A stretch of 20,075 nucleotides of DNA, taken from contig CABSYW010000041.1 in the NCBI GenBank assembly GCA_902482035.1, forward strand, positions 1-20,075, read 5' to 3'. Made by a program: the position numbers and the translations under genes. This DNA is from an uncultured Collinsella sp. GTDB lineage: Bacteria; Actinomycetota; Coriobacteriia; Coriobacteriales; Coriobacteriaceae. Below, one piece after another: positions 7,302 to 14,915 of this stretch (position 1 is the stretch's first letter; every line of letters starts with the position of its first letter). The notes beneath the pieces are model-generated. The model did not search any database, had not been told where the DNA came from, and saw only the letters and a program-made list of their open reading frames with translations.

Positions 7302-9929
7302 CTACTCGGCGTCGGGGACCTCGTAGGTGGCCGCCGGCGTGTTGTCGCACACGACGGTAAAGCCGCCGTCCTTGTCGGCATCGACCGTCACCTGATCGCC
7401 CTCGCGCACCGTGCCGTCGATGATGGCGGCGGCGATGGCGTCCACGACCTCGCGCTGGACCAGACGCTTGAGCGGACGGGCACCGAACACGGGGTCCAGG
7501 CCGCCCACGGCGAGCATCTGCTTGGCCGCCGGGGTGATGGCAAGCGTCATGCGCTCCTTGGCCAGGCGTGCGCGGACGTCGGCAAGCTGGATGTCGACGA
7601 TCTTCTCGATCTGCGCCATGCCGAGCGGATGGAACACCACGATATCGTCGATACGGTTGAGGAACTCGGGGCGGAAGGTCTGAGCCATGGCGGCGTCGAC
7701 CTGATGGCGCATCTCCTCCTCGTCCTTACCGGACAGATCGGCGATGGCTTTGGAGCCCACGTTGGACGTCATGATGATAATCGTGTTCTTGAAGGACACC
7801 TGGCGACCCTGGCCATCGGTCAGACGGCCGTCGTCGAGCACCTGCAACAGCACGTTAAAGACATCCGGATGAGCCTTCTCCATCTCGTCGAGCAAGATCA
7901 CGGAGTACGGACGACGGCGCACGGCCTCGGTGAGCTGGCCGCCCTCGTCGTAACCCACGTATCCCGGGGGCGCACCGATCAGACGCTGGACGCTGAACTT
8001 CTCCATGTACTCGGACATGTCGATACGCACGAGTGCGCGCTCGTCGTCGAACAGGCACTCAGCAAGCGCCTTGGCGAGCTCGGTCTTGCCCACGCCGGTG
8101 GGGCCCAGGAAGAAGAAGCTGCCGATGGGCTTGTCCGGATCGGAGAGACCCGCACGGCTGCGGCGCACGGCCGCGGCAACGGCGGAGACGGCCTCGTCCT
8201 GACCGATGACGCGCTTATGCAGCTCACCCTCCAAGCCCTTCAGCTTGTCGAGCTCGCCCTGCATCATCTTGGACACAGGCACGCCGGTCCAGGCGCTCAC
8301 GACCTCGGCGATCTCATCGGAGGTCACCTGTTCGTTGAGGCCCTCGCCGTCCTGCTGCTTTTGTGCCTCGAGCGCGGCCTCGGAATCCTGAATCTGCTGC
8401 TGCAGGCCCGGAATCACGGAGAAGCGCAGCTCGGACGCACGGCCCAGATCGCCGTTGCGCGTCGCGCGCTCCTCTTCGCTCTTGGCCTCGTCGAGCTGTC
8501 CTTTGAGCTCCTGCACGTGGTCGATGGCGTTCTTTTGGTTGAGCCAGCCAGCCTTTTGCACGTTGAGTTTTTCCTGGACCTCGGCAATCTCTTGGCGCAG
8601 GGCCTCCAGACGCTCCTTGGAGGCGTCGTCGGTCTCCTTCATGAGCGCCTGCTCCTCGATCTGCAGCTGGGTAAGCTGACGCGTGGTGGCGTCGATCTCG
8701 ACCGGCATGCTGTCGAGCTCCATGCGCAGGCGGCTTGCGGCCTCATCGACCAGGTCGATGGCCTTGTCGGGCAGAAAGCGATCGGCGATGTAGCGATCGG
8801 AGAGGTCGGCGGCGGCCACGAGCGCGCTATCGGTGATATGCACGCCGTGGAAGATCTCGTACTTCTCCTTGAGGCCACGCAGGATCGAGATGGTGTCCTC
8901 GACGGTAGGCTCGGAGACCATCACAGTCTGGAAACGACGCGCGAGCGCCGCGTCCTTCTCGATGTACTTGCGGTATTCGTCGAGCGTAGTCGCGCCAATC
9001 GCGTGCAAGTCGCCACGGGCAAGCGCAGGCTTGAGGATGTTGCCGGCGTCCATGGAGCCCTCGGTTGCGCCCGCGCCCACGATGGTGTGGAGCTCATCGA
9101 TGAACAGGATGACCTTGCCCTCGGACTTCTGTACCTCCTTGAGCACGGCCTTCAAGCGGTCCTCGAACTCGCCGCGGTACTTGGCGCCGGCGACCAGCGC
9201 GCTCATGTCGAGCTCGATGAGGTCGCGATCGCGCAGCGTGCTCGGCACGTCGCCGGCTACGATACGCTGGGCGATGCCCTCGACGATGGCCGTCTTGCCG
9301 ACGCCCGGCTCACCGATGAGCACGGGGTTGTTCTTGGTACGACGGGACAGGACCTGGATGGTGCGGCGAATCTCATCGGTACGGCCGATGACCGGGTCGA
9401 GCTTGCCGGCGCGGGCGAGGTCGCAAATGTTGCGACCGTACTGCTCCAGCGCCTCAAACTGCGTCTTGTCCTCGGCGGACGTCACGCGGTCATCGCCGCG
9501 CAGCTCCTCGTAGACTTGCTCGATGCGCTCCTTGGTGACGCCTGCGTCGCGCAGAACGCGGCCGGCCTCGCCCTTGTCCTCGGCAAGTGCCATCAGCAGA
9601 TGCTCGGTCACCACAAAGCTGTCGCCCATCTTGGTGGCCTTCTTCTCGGCCTTCTCGATGACGCGGACGAGCTCGTTGGACAGGCCCATCTGCTGGCCCT
9701 CGCCCGAAACCTTGGGCGCACGGTCGATAGCATCTTGTGTGGAGCGTGCGAGCTGAGCCGGGTCGGCACCGATGCGCTCGATGATCACGGAGATATTGCG
9801 CTCGCCGGCACCGAGCAGGGCAGACAGCAGGTGAATCGGTTCCACCGCGCCGGCCTGCGCGTCGGCAGCCGTGCTCATGGCGGTCTGCAACGCCTCACGC
9901 GACGTCATTGCTAGCTTATCGATTCTCAT
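7302..9929 (-). CDS. clpB: ATP-dependent disaggregase ClpB (875 aa)
   Basis: A hexameric AAA+ chaperone of the cytosol that threads aggregated proteins through its pore together with DnaK. Domains in order: Clp N domain (about 10-145); first AAA+ module with Walker A GEPGVGKT (206-213), pore loop KYRGEFEDR (250-258) and Walker B VILFIDE (273-279); the coiled-coil M domain (about 405-535) that distinguishes ClpB from ClpA and ClpC; second AAA+ module with Walker A GPTGVGKT (609-616), pore loop GYVGYDEGG (656-664) and Walker B VILLDE (677-682); C-terminal D2-small domain. The length is normal. The ATG follows GAGAGGTGATTCC. It is a single-gene transcript bounded by the terminator at 7222-7258. 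The upstream dyad at 10019-10045 is identical to one upstream of dnaK, pointing to shared heat-shock control by HspR. Confidence 0.97.
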   Translation of the reverse strand: MRIDKLAMTSREALQTAMSTAADAQAGAVEPIHLLSALLGAGERNISVIIERIGADPAQLARSTQDAIDRAPKVSGEGQQMGLSNELVRVIEKAEKKATKMGDSFVVTEHLLMALAEDKGEAGRVLRDAGVTKERIEQVYEELRGDDRVTSAEDKTQFEALEQYGRNICDLARAGKLDPVIGRTDEIRRTIQVLSRRTKNNPVLIGEPGVGKTAIVEGIAQRIVAGDVPSTLRDRDLIELDMSALVAGAKYRGEFEDRLKAVLKEVQKSEGKVILFIDELHTIVGAGATEGSMDAGNILKPALARGDLHAIGATTLDEYRKYIEKDAALARRFQTVMVSEPTVEDTISILRGLKEKYEIFHGVHITDSALVAAADLSDRYIADRFLPDKAIDLVDEAASRLRMELDSMPVEIDATTRQLTQLQIEEQALMKETDDASKERLEALRQEIAEVQEKLNVQKAGWLNQKNAIDHVQELKGQLDEAKSEEERATRNGDLGRASELRFSVIPGLQQQIQDSEAALEAQKQQDGEGLNEQVTSDEIAEVVSAWTGVPVSKMMQGELDKLKGLEGELHKRVIGQDEAVSAVAAAVRRSRAGLSDPDKPIGSFFFLGPTGVGKTELAKALAECLFDDERALVRIDMSEYMEKFSVQRLIGAPPGYVGYDEGGQLTEAVRRRPYSVILLDEMEKAHPDVFNVLLQVLDDGRLTDGQGRQVSFKNTIIIMTSNVGSKAIADLSGKDEEEMRHQVDAAMAQTFRPEFLNRIDDIVVFHPLGMAQIEKIVDIQLADVRARLAKERMTLAITPAAKQMLAVGGLDPVFGARPLKRLVQREVVDAIAAAIIDGTVREGDQVTVDADKDGGFTVVCDNTPAATYEVPDAE

Positions 9930-10018
9930 GGAATCACCTCTCTTGGGGCGGCCGCCCTACGGGGCGGCTTCACGTTGTTCGAGAAGTATTGTTGCCAGCT
10001 TTGTACGATCTTATACAT

Positions 10019-10045
10019 AAATCTAAGTCTCTATATATAAGATTT
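10019..10045 (-). promoter_or_regulatory. Heat-shock operator and promoter of clpB (probable HspR site)
   Basis: AAATCTAAGTC-N5-ATATAAGATTT, with all 22 fixed bases identical to the site upstream of dnaK at 19325-19351. The outer bases form a dyad (AAATCT with AGATTT). On the minus strand a -10-like TATAAG (10015-10010) follows within five bases, so a bound repressor would cover the promoter. An extra half-site, ATCTTATA, lies at 10008-10015. The operator lies 89 bp before the clpB start codon. Confidence 0.75.
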
Positions 10046-10102
10046 TCTGAGTGATTGAGAGATAGGGGATAGAGATGTCGGCCCGCCGCCGCACAGGCGC
10101 GC

Positions 10103-10328
10103 TACCGTCTCAATCTGTAACACCTATCGACCGTTTCTGGCTCCAGATGTTACAAATCAAGACGAAATGGCCAGCGGCGCCCGTTTGTCTCAATCTGTAA
10201 CATCTACTCGGCAAATAGGGCCCTATCTGTTACAGATTGAGACAAACAGAAGACACCCGAATCGAAAATCTAAATCTGTAACACCAGGCCCACTTTTAGC
10301 GGCCAAGATGTTACAGATCGAGACAAAC
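10103..10328. repeat. Array of three hairpin units with constant 25-nt loops
   Basis: Each unit is a 20-nt arm, 25-nt loop and inverted 20-nt arm. Unit 2 (10183-10247) is perfect, with arm GTTTGTCTCAATCTGTAACA. Unit 1 (10103-10167) keeps the inner 16 bp of each arm, with three mismatches between its arms. Unit 3 (10264-10328) has a nearly intact right arm and a left arm matching 14 of 20. The loops (10123-10147, 10203-10227, 10284-10308) differ in sequence, but each holds a smaller palindrome near its 3' side: TCTGG-CT-CCAGA, ATAGGGCCCTAT and TTAGC-G-GCCAA. Units are 15 and 16 bp apart, giving an 80-81 bp period. There is no convincing ORF in 9930-10376. Confidence 0.9.
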
Positions 10329-10333
10329 CGAGA

Positions 10334-10368
10334 ACTACTACAAAGGGGACGGGTACCTTTGTGGTGGT
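10334..10368. repeat. Short palindromic repeat, copy A
   Basis: Arms 10334-10346 and 10356-10368 (ACTACTACAAAGG with CCTTTGTGGTGGT, two mismatches) around GGACGGGTA. It lies just beyond the 3' end of the minus-strand membrane-anchored gene. Confidence 0.8.
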
Positions 10369-10376
10369 TGCAGTCT

Positions 10377-11048
10377 CTATTTACTTGCCGAACCCGTGCT
10401 TCCCGATTCGCCGCTCCAGGGCATCTCATCCTCGAAGAGCCATATACGGGCAGACCCACTATCGCGTGCAGTCTGCGGGTCGGGCAAGCAGGTCTGTTCA
10501 TAGGCATCTTGGATACACTGACCCATAAAATCGTTGAGCTCGGCCTGGTCGCCCTCCATGACATAGGCTGCATCGCCGGCCATGATGTAAATACCCGGAC
10601 CATCATTGCCCTCGTAACCCGGATCGTACGAGACATCACATAACTTTGCGCCGTTTGCAGTGTCCAGCTCGATGGAAGAGTGACATCCGCCAACCATGTC
10701 GTTCGCTTTTGCCCGATAGGACGCATATCCGTACCAACGCTTAAATGTTTTGCCCTTGAGTAGCTCGGACGCCCTATCGATCAGGCTTGTATCCGTGGTA
10801 TAGCGCATGGCCCCAAGCTGAATACTCGGATAATTGCTAATACCCAGCACAGCCGGCTGCTCATCAAAATCAACGGTAATGGTCTCGGGCTTGTCGTCGC
10901 CGGTCAGAAGTTCGACAGATTGAGCCACAGGCTTGACCAACGGCTCCGTCACCGCAGCAGGTAGAAATGCCATACCGACAGCGCCCGCGCCAACCACAGC
11001 GATCACAAGCGCCAAGACAATCAATCCAATACGGGCAGAACGGCTCAC
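10377..11048 (-). CDS. Membrane-anchored or secreted protein of unknown function (223 aa)
   Basis: No family recognised. It has a short basic N-terminus (SRSAR), a hydrophobic segment at about residues 6-30 (IGLIVLALVIAVVGAGAVG), then about 190 residues expected outside the membrane with three or four cysteines that could form disulphides. The hydrophobic segment lacks a lipobox cysteine, so it is either a signal anchor or a cleaved signal peptide. I chose GTG at 11048 because GGGGTG lies 7 nt before it; a GTG at 11087 in the same frame would add 13 residues. The gene is divergent from another small membrane-anchored gene at 11283 and is bracketed by repeat copies A and B. Confidence 0.7.
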   Translation of the reverse strand: MSRSARIGLIVLALVIAVVGAGAVGMAFLPAAVTEPLVKPVAQSVELLTGDDKPETITVDFDEQPAVLGISNYPSIQLGAMRYTTDTSLIDRASELLKGKTFKRWYGYASYRAKANDMVGGCHSSIELDTANGAKLCDVSYDPGYEGNDGPGIYIMAGDAAYVMEGDQAELNDFMGQCIQDAYEQTCLPDPQTARDSGSARIWLFEDEMPWSGESGSTGSASK

Positions 11049-11137
11049 GGCAAAACACCCCACAATGCAAACCTTCGCCACCTGCACTAATGATACCGCC
11101 AGCTAACACTATTACCAAAAGAAGCCGCGCGCTCCTC

Positions 11138-11172
11138 ACCACCACAAAGGGGACAGGCACCTTTGTGGTGGT
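11138..11172. repeat. Short palindromic repeat, copy B
   Basis: Perfect 13-bp arms (11138-11150 and 11160-11172) around GGACAGGCA, followed by TTTCGAC. It lies between the starts of the two divergent membrane-anchored genes. Confidence 0.85.
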
Positions 11173-11282
11173 TTTCGACGCTAACGGTCGACCATCTCGC
11201 GCCATGAGATTAAACTTGAATTGTTCTCTGAACATATCCATTTCTGCCTATCCTCAACAGATCTTTGTCTCGAGGAGCGCAT

Positions 11283-11951
11283 ATGAAGCCGTCTCATTCC
11301 ACCGGTCGCAACGTCATCGCCATTCTCGCCATACCCATCGTGATGCTCTTCCTTATCGTCATCACGCCCTTTTCTTTTGGTATCGCCTCGCCCTTCGATC
11401 TTTGCGGGATGATCGACGCCGGCTCGCGTGCCACCTCGCTCTCCTTTGTCTGCCGTGGCGTGTTCTACGAATATGCAATTCCCACCGGAAGTTGGCAGTC
11501 CAAGTTACCGTTGCTCGGCAAGGTCGACGGATGCTCCCCCTATTTCTGCCTTGAACCTCAGGCGCTAAACTATCTGATCGACGACCAGCCCCTCGACTCC
11601 ATCACCCTCGCCTACGACTACGCACCAAACACCGATGAGCGCCACATGAACCAAGTCCTCGACAAGATGCTTGGACAGTGCGGGCTCACCGAGGAGGCCG
11701 GTCGAACCATCTATAGCAACCAGCAATTAAAGCGAACAGAACTCCGCCGTGTCGGAAAAATCAAAGGGCGAAACGGGGCTGCCTACTGGCAGGCCTGGGC
11801 AACACGCGACAAGAGCGAATTCGGGCACAGCACCTATACGGTCACCGTCTACACCAAAGATGGAATCAAAGACGATGTTGACGATTTCGCGTCATCCAAA
11901 CTCGGCATCCCCAAAACAACCAAACCCGCCAACCCGGATGAAATTCTGTAG
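11283..11951 (+). CDS. Membrane-anchored or secreted protein of unknown function (222 aa)
   Basis: No family recognised. It starts MKPSHSTGRN, followed by a strong hydrophobic segment at about residues 11-35 (VIAILAIPIVMLFLIVITPF), then a 190-residue domain with five or so cysteines (CGMIDAG, CRGVF, CSPYFC, CGL) that is likely outside the membrane. The tail is lysine- and proline-rich (KTTKPANPDEIL). The ATG at 11283 follows GAGGAG with good spacing and is preferred over an in-frame ATG at 11265. It resembles the divergent neighbour in size and topology, but I see no convincing sequence similarity. It lies between repeat copies B and C. Confidence 0.75.
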   Translation: MKPSHSTGRNVIAILAIPIVMLFLIVITPFSFGIASPFDLCGMIDAGSRATSLSFVCRGVFYEYAIPTGSWQSKLPLLGKVDGCSPYFCLEPQALNYLIDDQPLDSITLAYDYAPNTDERHMNQVLDKMLGQCGLTEEAGRTIYSNQQLKRTELRRVGKIKGRNGAAYWQAWATRDKSEFGHSTYTVTVYTKDGIKDDVDDFASSKLGIPKTTKPANPDEIL

Positions 11952-12006
11952 AGCCGCTCATTAACATACCGCTCAACGATCACAACAACATCGAGCTCGT
12001 TCCCCA

Positions 12007-12041
12007 CCGCCACAAAGGTGCCTGTCCCCTTTGTGGCGGTT
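12007..12041. repeat. Short palindromic repeat, copy C (core inverted)
   Basis: Perfect 13-bp arms (12007-12019 and 12029-12041) around TGCCTGTCC, the reverse complement of copy B's core with small changes. The right flank TTTTCGAC is the same as in copy B. It lies between the convergent ends of the 222-aa gene and the hydratase gene. Confidence 0.85.
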
Positions 12042-12048
12042 TTCGACA

Positions 12049-12083
12049 AAAAAGAAGCCGCCCCGATAACAGGAGCGGCTTCA
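12049..12083 (-). terminator. Rho-independent terminator for the hydratase gene
   Basis: On the minus strand, an 11-bp stem with one mismatch (GAAGCCGC type, 12055-12065 with 12073-12083) and a 7-nt loop leads into TTTTTT. Confidence 0.85.
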
Positions 12084-12133
12084 AGCAAGTCTATTTTTAG
12101 CGTCCCTCAAGACCCAACGAGAACGTCGCGGTA

Positions 12134-12205
12134 GCCCCGGCCACACCTTTCCCTCGGGCGACCCTCGCGAAGCGCGTGAGCACGAGGGAAAGGTGTGTCC
12201 GGGGC
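12134..12205. repeat. 23-bp inverted repeat with a structured loop
   Basis: Arms 12134-12156 and 12183-12205 pair with a single mismatch around a 26-nt loop that itself contains CTCGCG and CGCGTGAG. It begins 11 bp past the hydratase stop codon, before the proper terminator at 12049-12083, so it is a hairpin in that transcript's 3' untranslated region. Confidence 0.85.
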
Positions 12206-12216
12206 GTACAGCAACG

Positions 12217-14517
12217 TTACTCGGCAGCGGCCTTGAACTTGTTGTAGTTGATCAGGCAGCCGGCCTTGACGATGGCGCGCTCCTCAGCCGTCATATCGGC
12301 AATGTAGAGCTCAATCTGCTCGACCGCACCGTCGGCACGCACCACATAGGCGGCGATGTCCTTCAGGTCGCCATCGAGCGCGGCACGGATACCCGGCACG
12401 AAGACGTAATCGCCCACCTCAAAGTTGGGCTCAGCCTCCATCTGGAAGGGCACCATGCCCCAGTTCATCACGTTGGAGCGATAGCGCTTGGTGGCGTACT
12501 CGTGGACGATGTTGCCCAAGCCGCCAATCACGCGCTGACAGCTCGCGGCCTGCTCGCGGGCAGAACCGTCACCGGGCTTCTTGGCATAGAGCATAGAGCC
12601 GTACTCGGTCGCCTTGGCATCGACCGCGACACCCGCGCCGGCCAGCGCCTCAAACACGCCGGCAAGTTCGGCATCGAGCGCCGCCAGGTCGCCCGCGGCC
12701 TCGCCGGCCACGCGACGCTTCTCCACGGCGTCGACCTCCTTGGAACGACCGACGTAGGCCGGATCGCGGCGGCTGAGCGTAAACTCGGCCAGACCCAGCG
12801 GGTTGGAGCGGAAGGAGCTCGTCTCGCCCGAGGGAATGAGCTCGTCGGTCGTGGTGACCGGGTCCATGATCTTGGAGCACACCTTGAGCAGGATGTCGTC
12901 GCCGAGCGGCTCCATCGCGGGCCACGGCTTGATGTTGGGGCCCTCGACCAGCTCGTCGGCAGGCTCAGCCTTACCAAAGCCCCAGTACACGCGCTTCTTG
13001 TACGGCGCGTCGTCAAAGGTGTACTCGCAGGCCTCGTCCCAAGTCTCCTCGGGCAGGTCGGTCGCCGGCGTCAGGACGCCGCCGTTGGCCGCCGTTGCCG
13101 CAATGGAGCGGGCGTCCATCAGGGCCACGGCGCTCAGCTGACCGTTGCCCGGCTTGGAACCCTCACGGTTGGGGAAGTTGCGCGTGGTGTGGCGGATCGA
13201 AAGGCCGTTGTTGGCAGGCGTGTCGCCGGCACCAAAGCACGGGCCGCAGAATGCCGTGCGCACGATCGCGCCGGCCTCCATAAGGTCGTAGATGTAGCCG
13301 CGGCGTGTAAGCTCGAGCGCCACGGGCTGGCTCGTGGGATAGACCGACAGCGAAAACTCGCCGCAGCCGGTGTTGGCGCCCTTAAGCACGCGGGCAGCCT
13401 GGACCACGGAGTCGTAGTTGCCGCCCGAGCAGCCGGCGATGACGCCCTGCTGCACGTGCAGCTTGCCGTCGATGATCTTGTCGAGCAGGCTAAAGTGCGT
13501 CTTGCCCTCGCCGATCTTGGCGGCCTCGAGTTCCACCTCGTGCAGGATGTCCTCGAGATTCTCGTTGAGCTCGTCAATCTCGAAGCCGTTTGAAGGATGG
13601 AACGGCAGCGCGATCATGGGCTTGATGCTCGACAGGTCGACCTCGACGCAGCCGTTGTAGTAGGCAACATCGGCGGGCTTGAGCTCGCGGTAGTCGTCGC
13701 CGCGGCCGTGCATGGTCAAAAACGCGTGTGTGTCCTCGTCGGTGGCCCAGATGCTCGACAGGCAGGTGGTCTCGGTGGTCATGACGTCGACGCCGTTGCG
13801 GTAGTCGGTCGTCATGCTCGCGATACCGGGGCCCACGAACTCCATAACCTTGTTCTTAACGTAACCCTTGGCAAAGACGGCGCGGATGATGGCGAGCGCC
13901 ACATCGTGCGGGCCGACGCCGGGACGCGGGGCGCCCGTGAGGTAGATGGCGACAACGCCGGGATAGGCAACATCGTAGGTGTCACGCAGCAGCTGCTTTG
14001 CCAACTCGCCGCCGCCCTCGCCCACTGCCATGGTGCCCAGGGCGCCGTAGCGGGTGTGCGAGTCGGAGCCCAAGATCATCTTGCCGCAGCCGGCGAAGTT
14101 CTCACGCATAAAGGAGTGGATGACCGCAATATGGGGCGGAACGAAGATGCCGCCGTACTTCTTAGCAGCGGAAAGGCCAAAGACGTGGTCGTCCTCGTTG
14201 ATGGTGCCGCCCACGGCGCACAGCGAGTTATGGCAGTTGGTGAGCACGTAGGGCAGCGGGAACTGCTCCATGCCCGAGGCACGCGCCGTTTGGATGATGC
14301 CGACAAAGGTGATGTCGTGGCTCGCCATGGCGTCGAAGCGAATCTTGAGCGCCTCGGGATCTCCGGACGTATTGTGTGCCTGGAGGATCGAATACGCGAT
14401 GGTGCCACGCTTGGCATCCTCGGGCGTCTGCGTAATACCGCGCTCGGCAGCCTCGGCCTCAGGCACAACCTCGCTGCCGTTACGCAGGTAGATGCCGTCC
14501 TCGTACAGCTTGACCAT
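12217..14517 (-). CDS. Aconitase-superfamily hydratase, YbhJ-like (766 aa)
   Basis: A cytosolic [4Fe-4S] hydro-lyase of the aconitase superfamily, closest in memory to E. coli YbhJ (753 aa), whose substrate is not established. Cluster-ligand candidates are C363 in GCSGGNYD and C424/C427 in FCGPC, corresponding to the three aconitase cysteines. SDSHTRYGALG (151-161) matches the aconitase TDSHT motif, and NFPNREG (448-454) matches the Arg-containing substrate loop. The C-terminal swivel domain follows (WGMVPFQME). The ATG at 14517 is chosen because GGGAGA precedes it and MVKLYEDG begins the conserved protein; the frame is open upstream to 14709, but that stretch crosses a repeat-like sequence. 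It is a single-gene transcript ending at 12049-12083. True aconitase is less likely given its divergence. Confidence 0.85.
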   Translation of the reverse strand: MVKLYEDGIYLRNGSEVVPEAEAAERGITQTPEDAKRGTIAYSILQAHNTSGDPEALKIRFDAMASHDITFVGIIQTARASGMEQFPLPYVLTNCHNSLCAVGGTINEDDHVFGLSAAKKYGGIFVPPHIAVIHSFMRENFAGCGKMILGSDSHTRYGALGTMAVGEGGGELAKQLLRDTYDVAYPGVVAIYLTGAPRPGVGPHDVALAIIRAVFAKGYVKNKVMEFVGPGIASMTTDYRNGVDVMTTETTCLSSIWATDEDTHAFLTMHGRGDDYRELKPADVAYYNGCVEVDLSSIKPMIALPFHPSNGFEIDELNENLEDILHEVELEAAKIGEGKTHFSLLDKIIDGKLHVQQGVIAGCSGGNYDSVVQAARVLKGANTGCGEFSLSVYPTSQPVALELTRRGYIYDLMEAGAIVRTAFCGPCFGAGDTPANNGLSIRHTTRNFPNREGSKPGNGQLSAVALMDARSIAATAANGGVLTPATDLPEETWDEACEYTFDDAPYKKRVYWGFGKAEPADELVEGPNIKPWPAMEPLGDDILLKVCSKIMDPVTTTDELIPSGETSSFRSNPLGLAEFTLSRRDPAYVGRSKEVDAVEKRRVAGEAAGDLAALDAELAGVFEALAGAGVAVDAKATEYGSMLYAKKPGDGSAREQAASCQRVIGGLGNIVHEYATKRYRSNVMNWGMVPFQMEAEPNFEVGDYVFVPGIRAALDGDLKDIAAYVVRADGAVEQIELYIADMTAEERAIVKAGCLINYNKFKAAAE

Positions 14518-14678
14518 ACTGTCTCCCACTCTGCCCAAAAGATTTGGGCGCATAGCATACATTCGTTCAATATCGTGCCATAGAACGGTTGCGAGCGGGT
14601 TACGAATCTGCACGTTCACTTTATCTCGGTAAAGTAAAGGACGAGTCCCTCGCATCGCGCTCTCGACAAGGAGTATCC

Positions 14679-14715
14679 CAAAGTGCCGGCACAAAAGAAA
14701 CGTCCCCAAGTGCCA
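14679..14715. repeat. Short repeat-like sequence with GGGGAC core
   Basis: It holds the perfect palindrome GTGCCGGCAC (14683-14692), and AAGTGCC occurs at both 14681-14687 and 14708-14714. On the minus strand it includes TTGGGGACG, the core also seen in copies A-C. It lies upstream of the hydratase gene and is probably a degenerate member of a dispersed intergenic repeat family. Confidence 0.45.
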
Positions 14716-14751
14716 GGTTTGCCAACGCCGATGTTTTGGAAACGACAGCGA

Positions 14752-14850
14752 GCGGGCCGCATTTGAGACAAGGTGACGTGAAACGAAAGGGCGCTGACCT
14801 TCTGGTCGCGCCCTTGAAGTTGAACGTCAGATTGTCCAAATGCGGCCCGC
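14752..14850. repeat. 99-nt long hairpin element
   Basis: Nested pairing: 14752-14765 with 14837-14850 (14 bp perfect), 14767-14771 with 14832-14836, 14774-14779 with 14824-14829, 14787-14794 with 14808-14815, and 14796-14799 with 14804-14807, closed by the loop TTCT. The sequence folds on itself over nearly its whole length with small bulges. No ORF is credible in 14518-14915. Confidence 0.85.
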
Positions 14851-14862
14851 GCAGCGTCGGCT

Positions 14863-14891
14863 GGTCCGCCGTTCGTTAGAACGGCGGAACC
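14863..14891 (-). terminator. Hairpin after hspR, probable operon terminator
   Basis: TCCGCCGTTC (14865-14874) pairs with 14879-14888 around GTTA, extended by GG/CC. It lies about 25 bp past the hspR stop. There is no T-run, so termination strength is uncertain. Confidence 0.5.
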
Positions 14892-14915
14892 AATAGGTTT
14901 GGTAAAACCGCGTAA

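Noticed and set aside
7290..9914. Long open plus-strand frame opposite clpB (874 codons)
   Set aside because: It is the GC-rich antisense shadow of clpB; the translation has no recognisable domain, while the minus strand encodes full ClpB motifs.
10266..10276. AAATCTAAATC in array unit 3 resembles the left half of the HspR operator (10 of 11)
   Set aside because: There is no matching right half at the required spacing, and it falls in a degenerate arm of the hairpin array, so coincidence is likely.
10103..10328. CRISPR array
   Set aside because: The repeats alternate in orientation and the intervals alternate 25 and 15-16 nt, unlike direct repeats with uniform spacers. No cas gene is nearby.
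14518..14709. Longer N-terminus for the hydratase
   Set aside because: The added 64 codons cross repeat-like DNA and the promoter region; the ATG at 14517 has a ribosome site and begins the family-like sequence.
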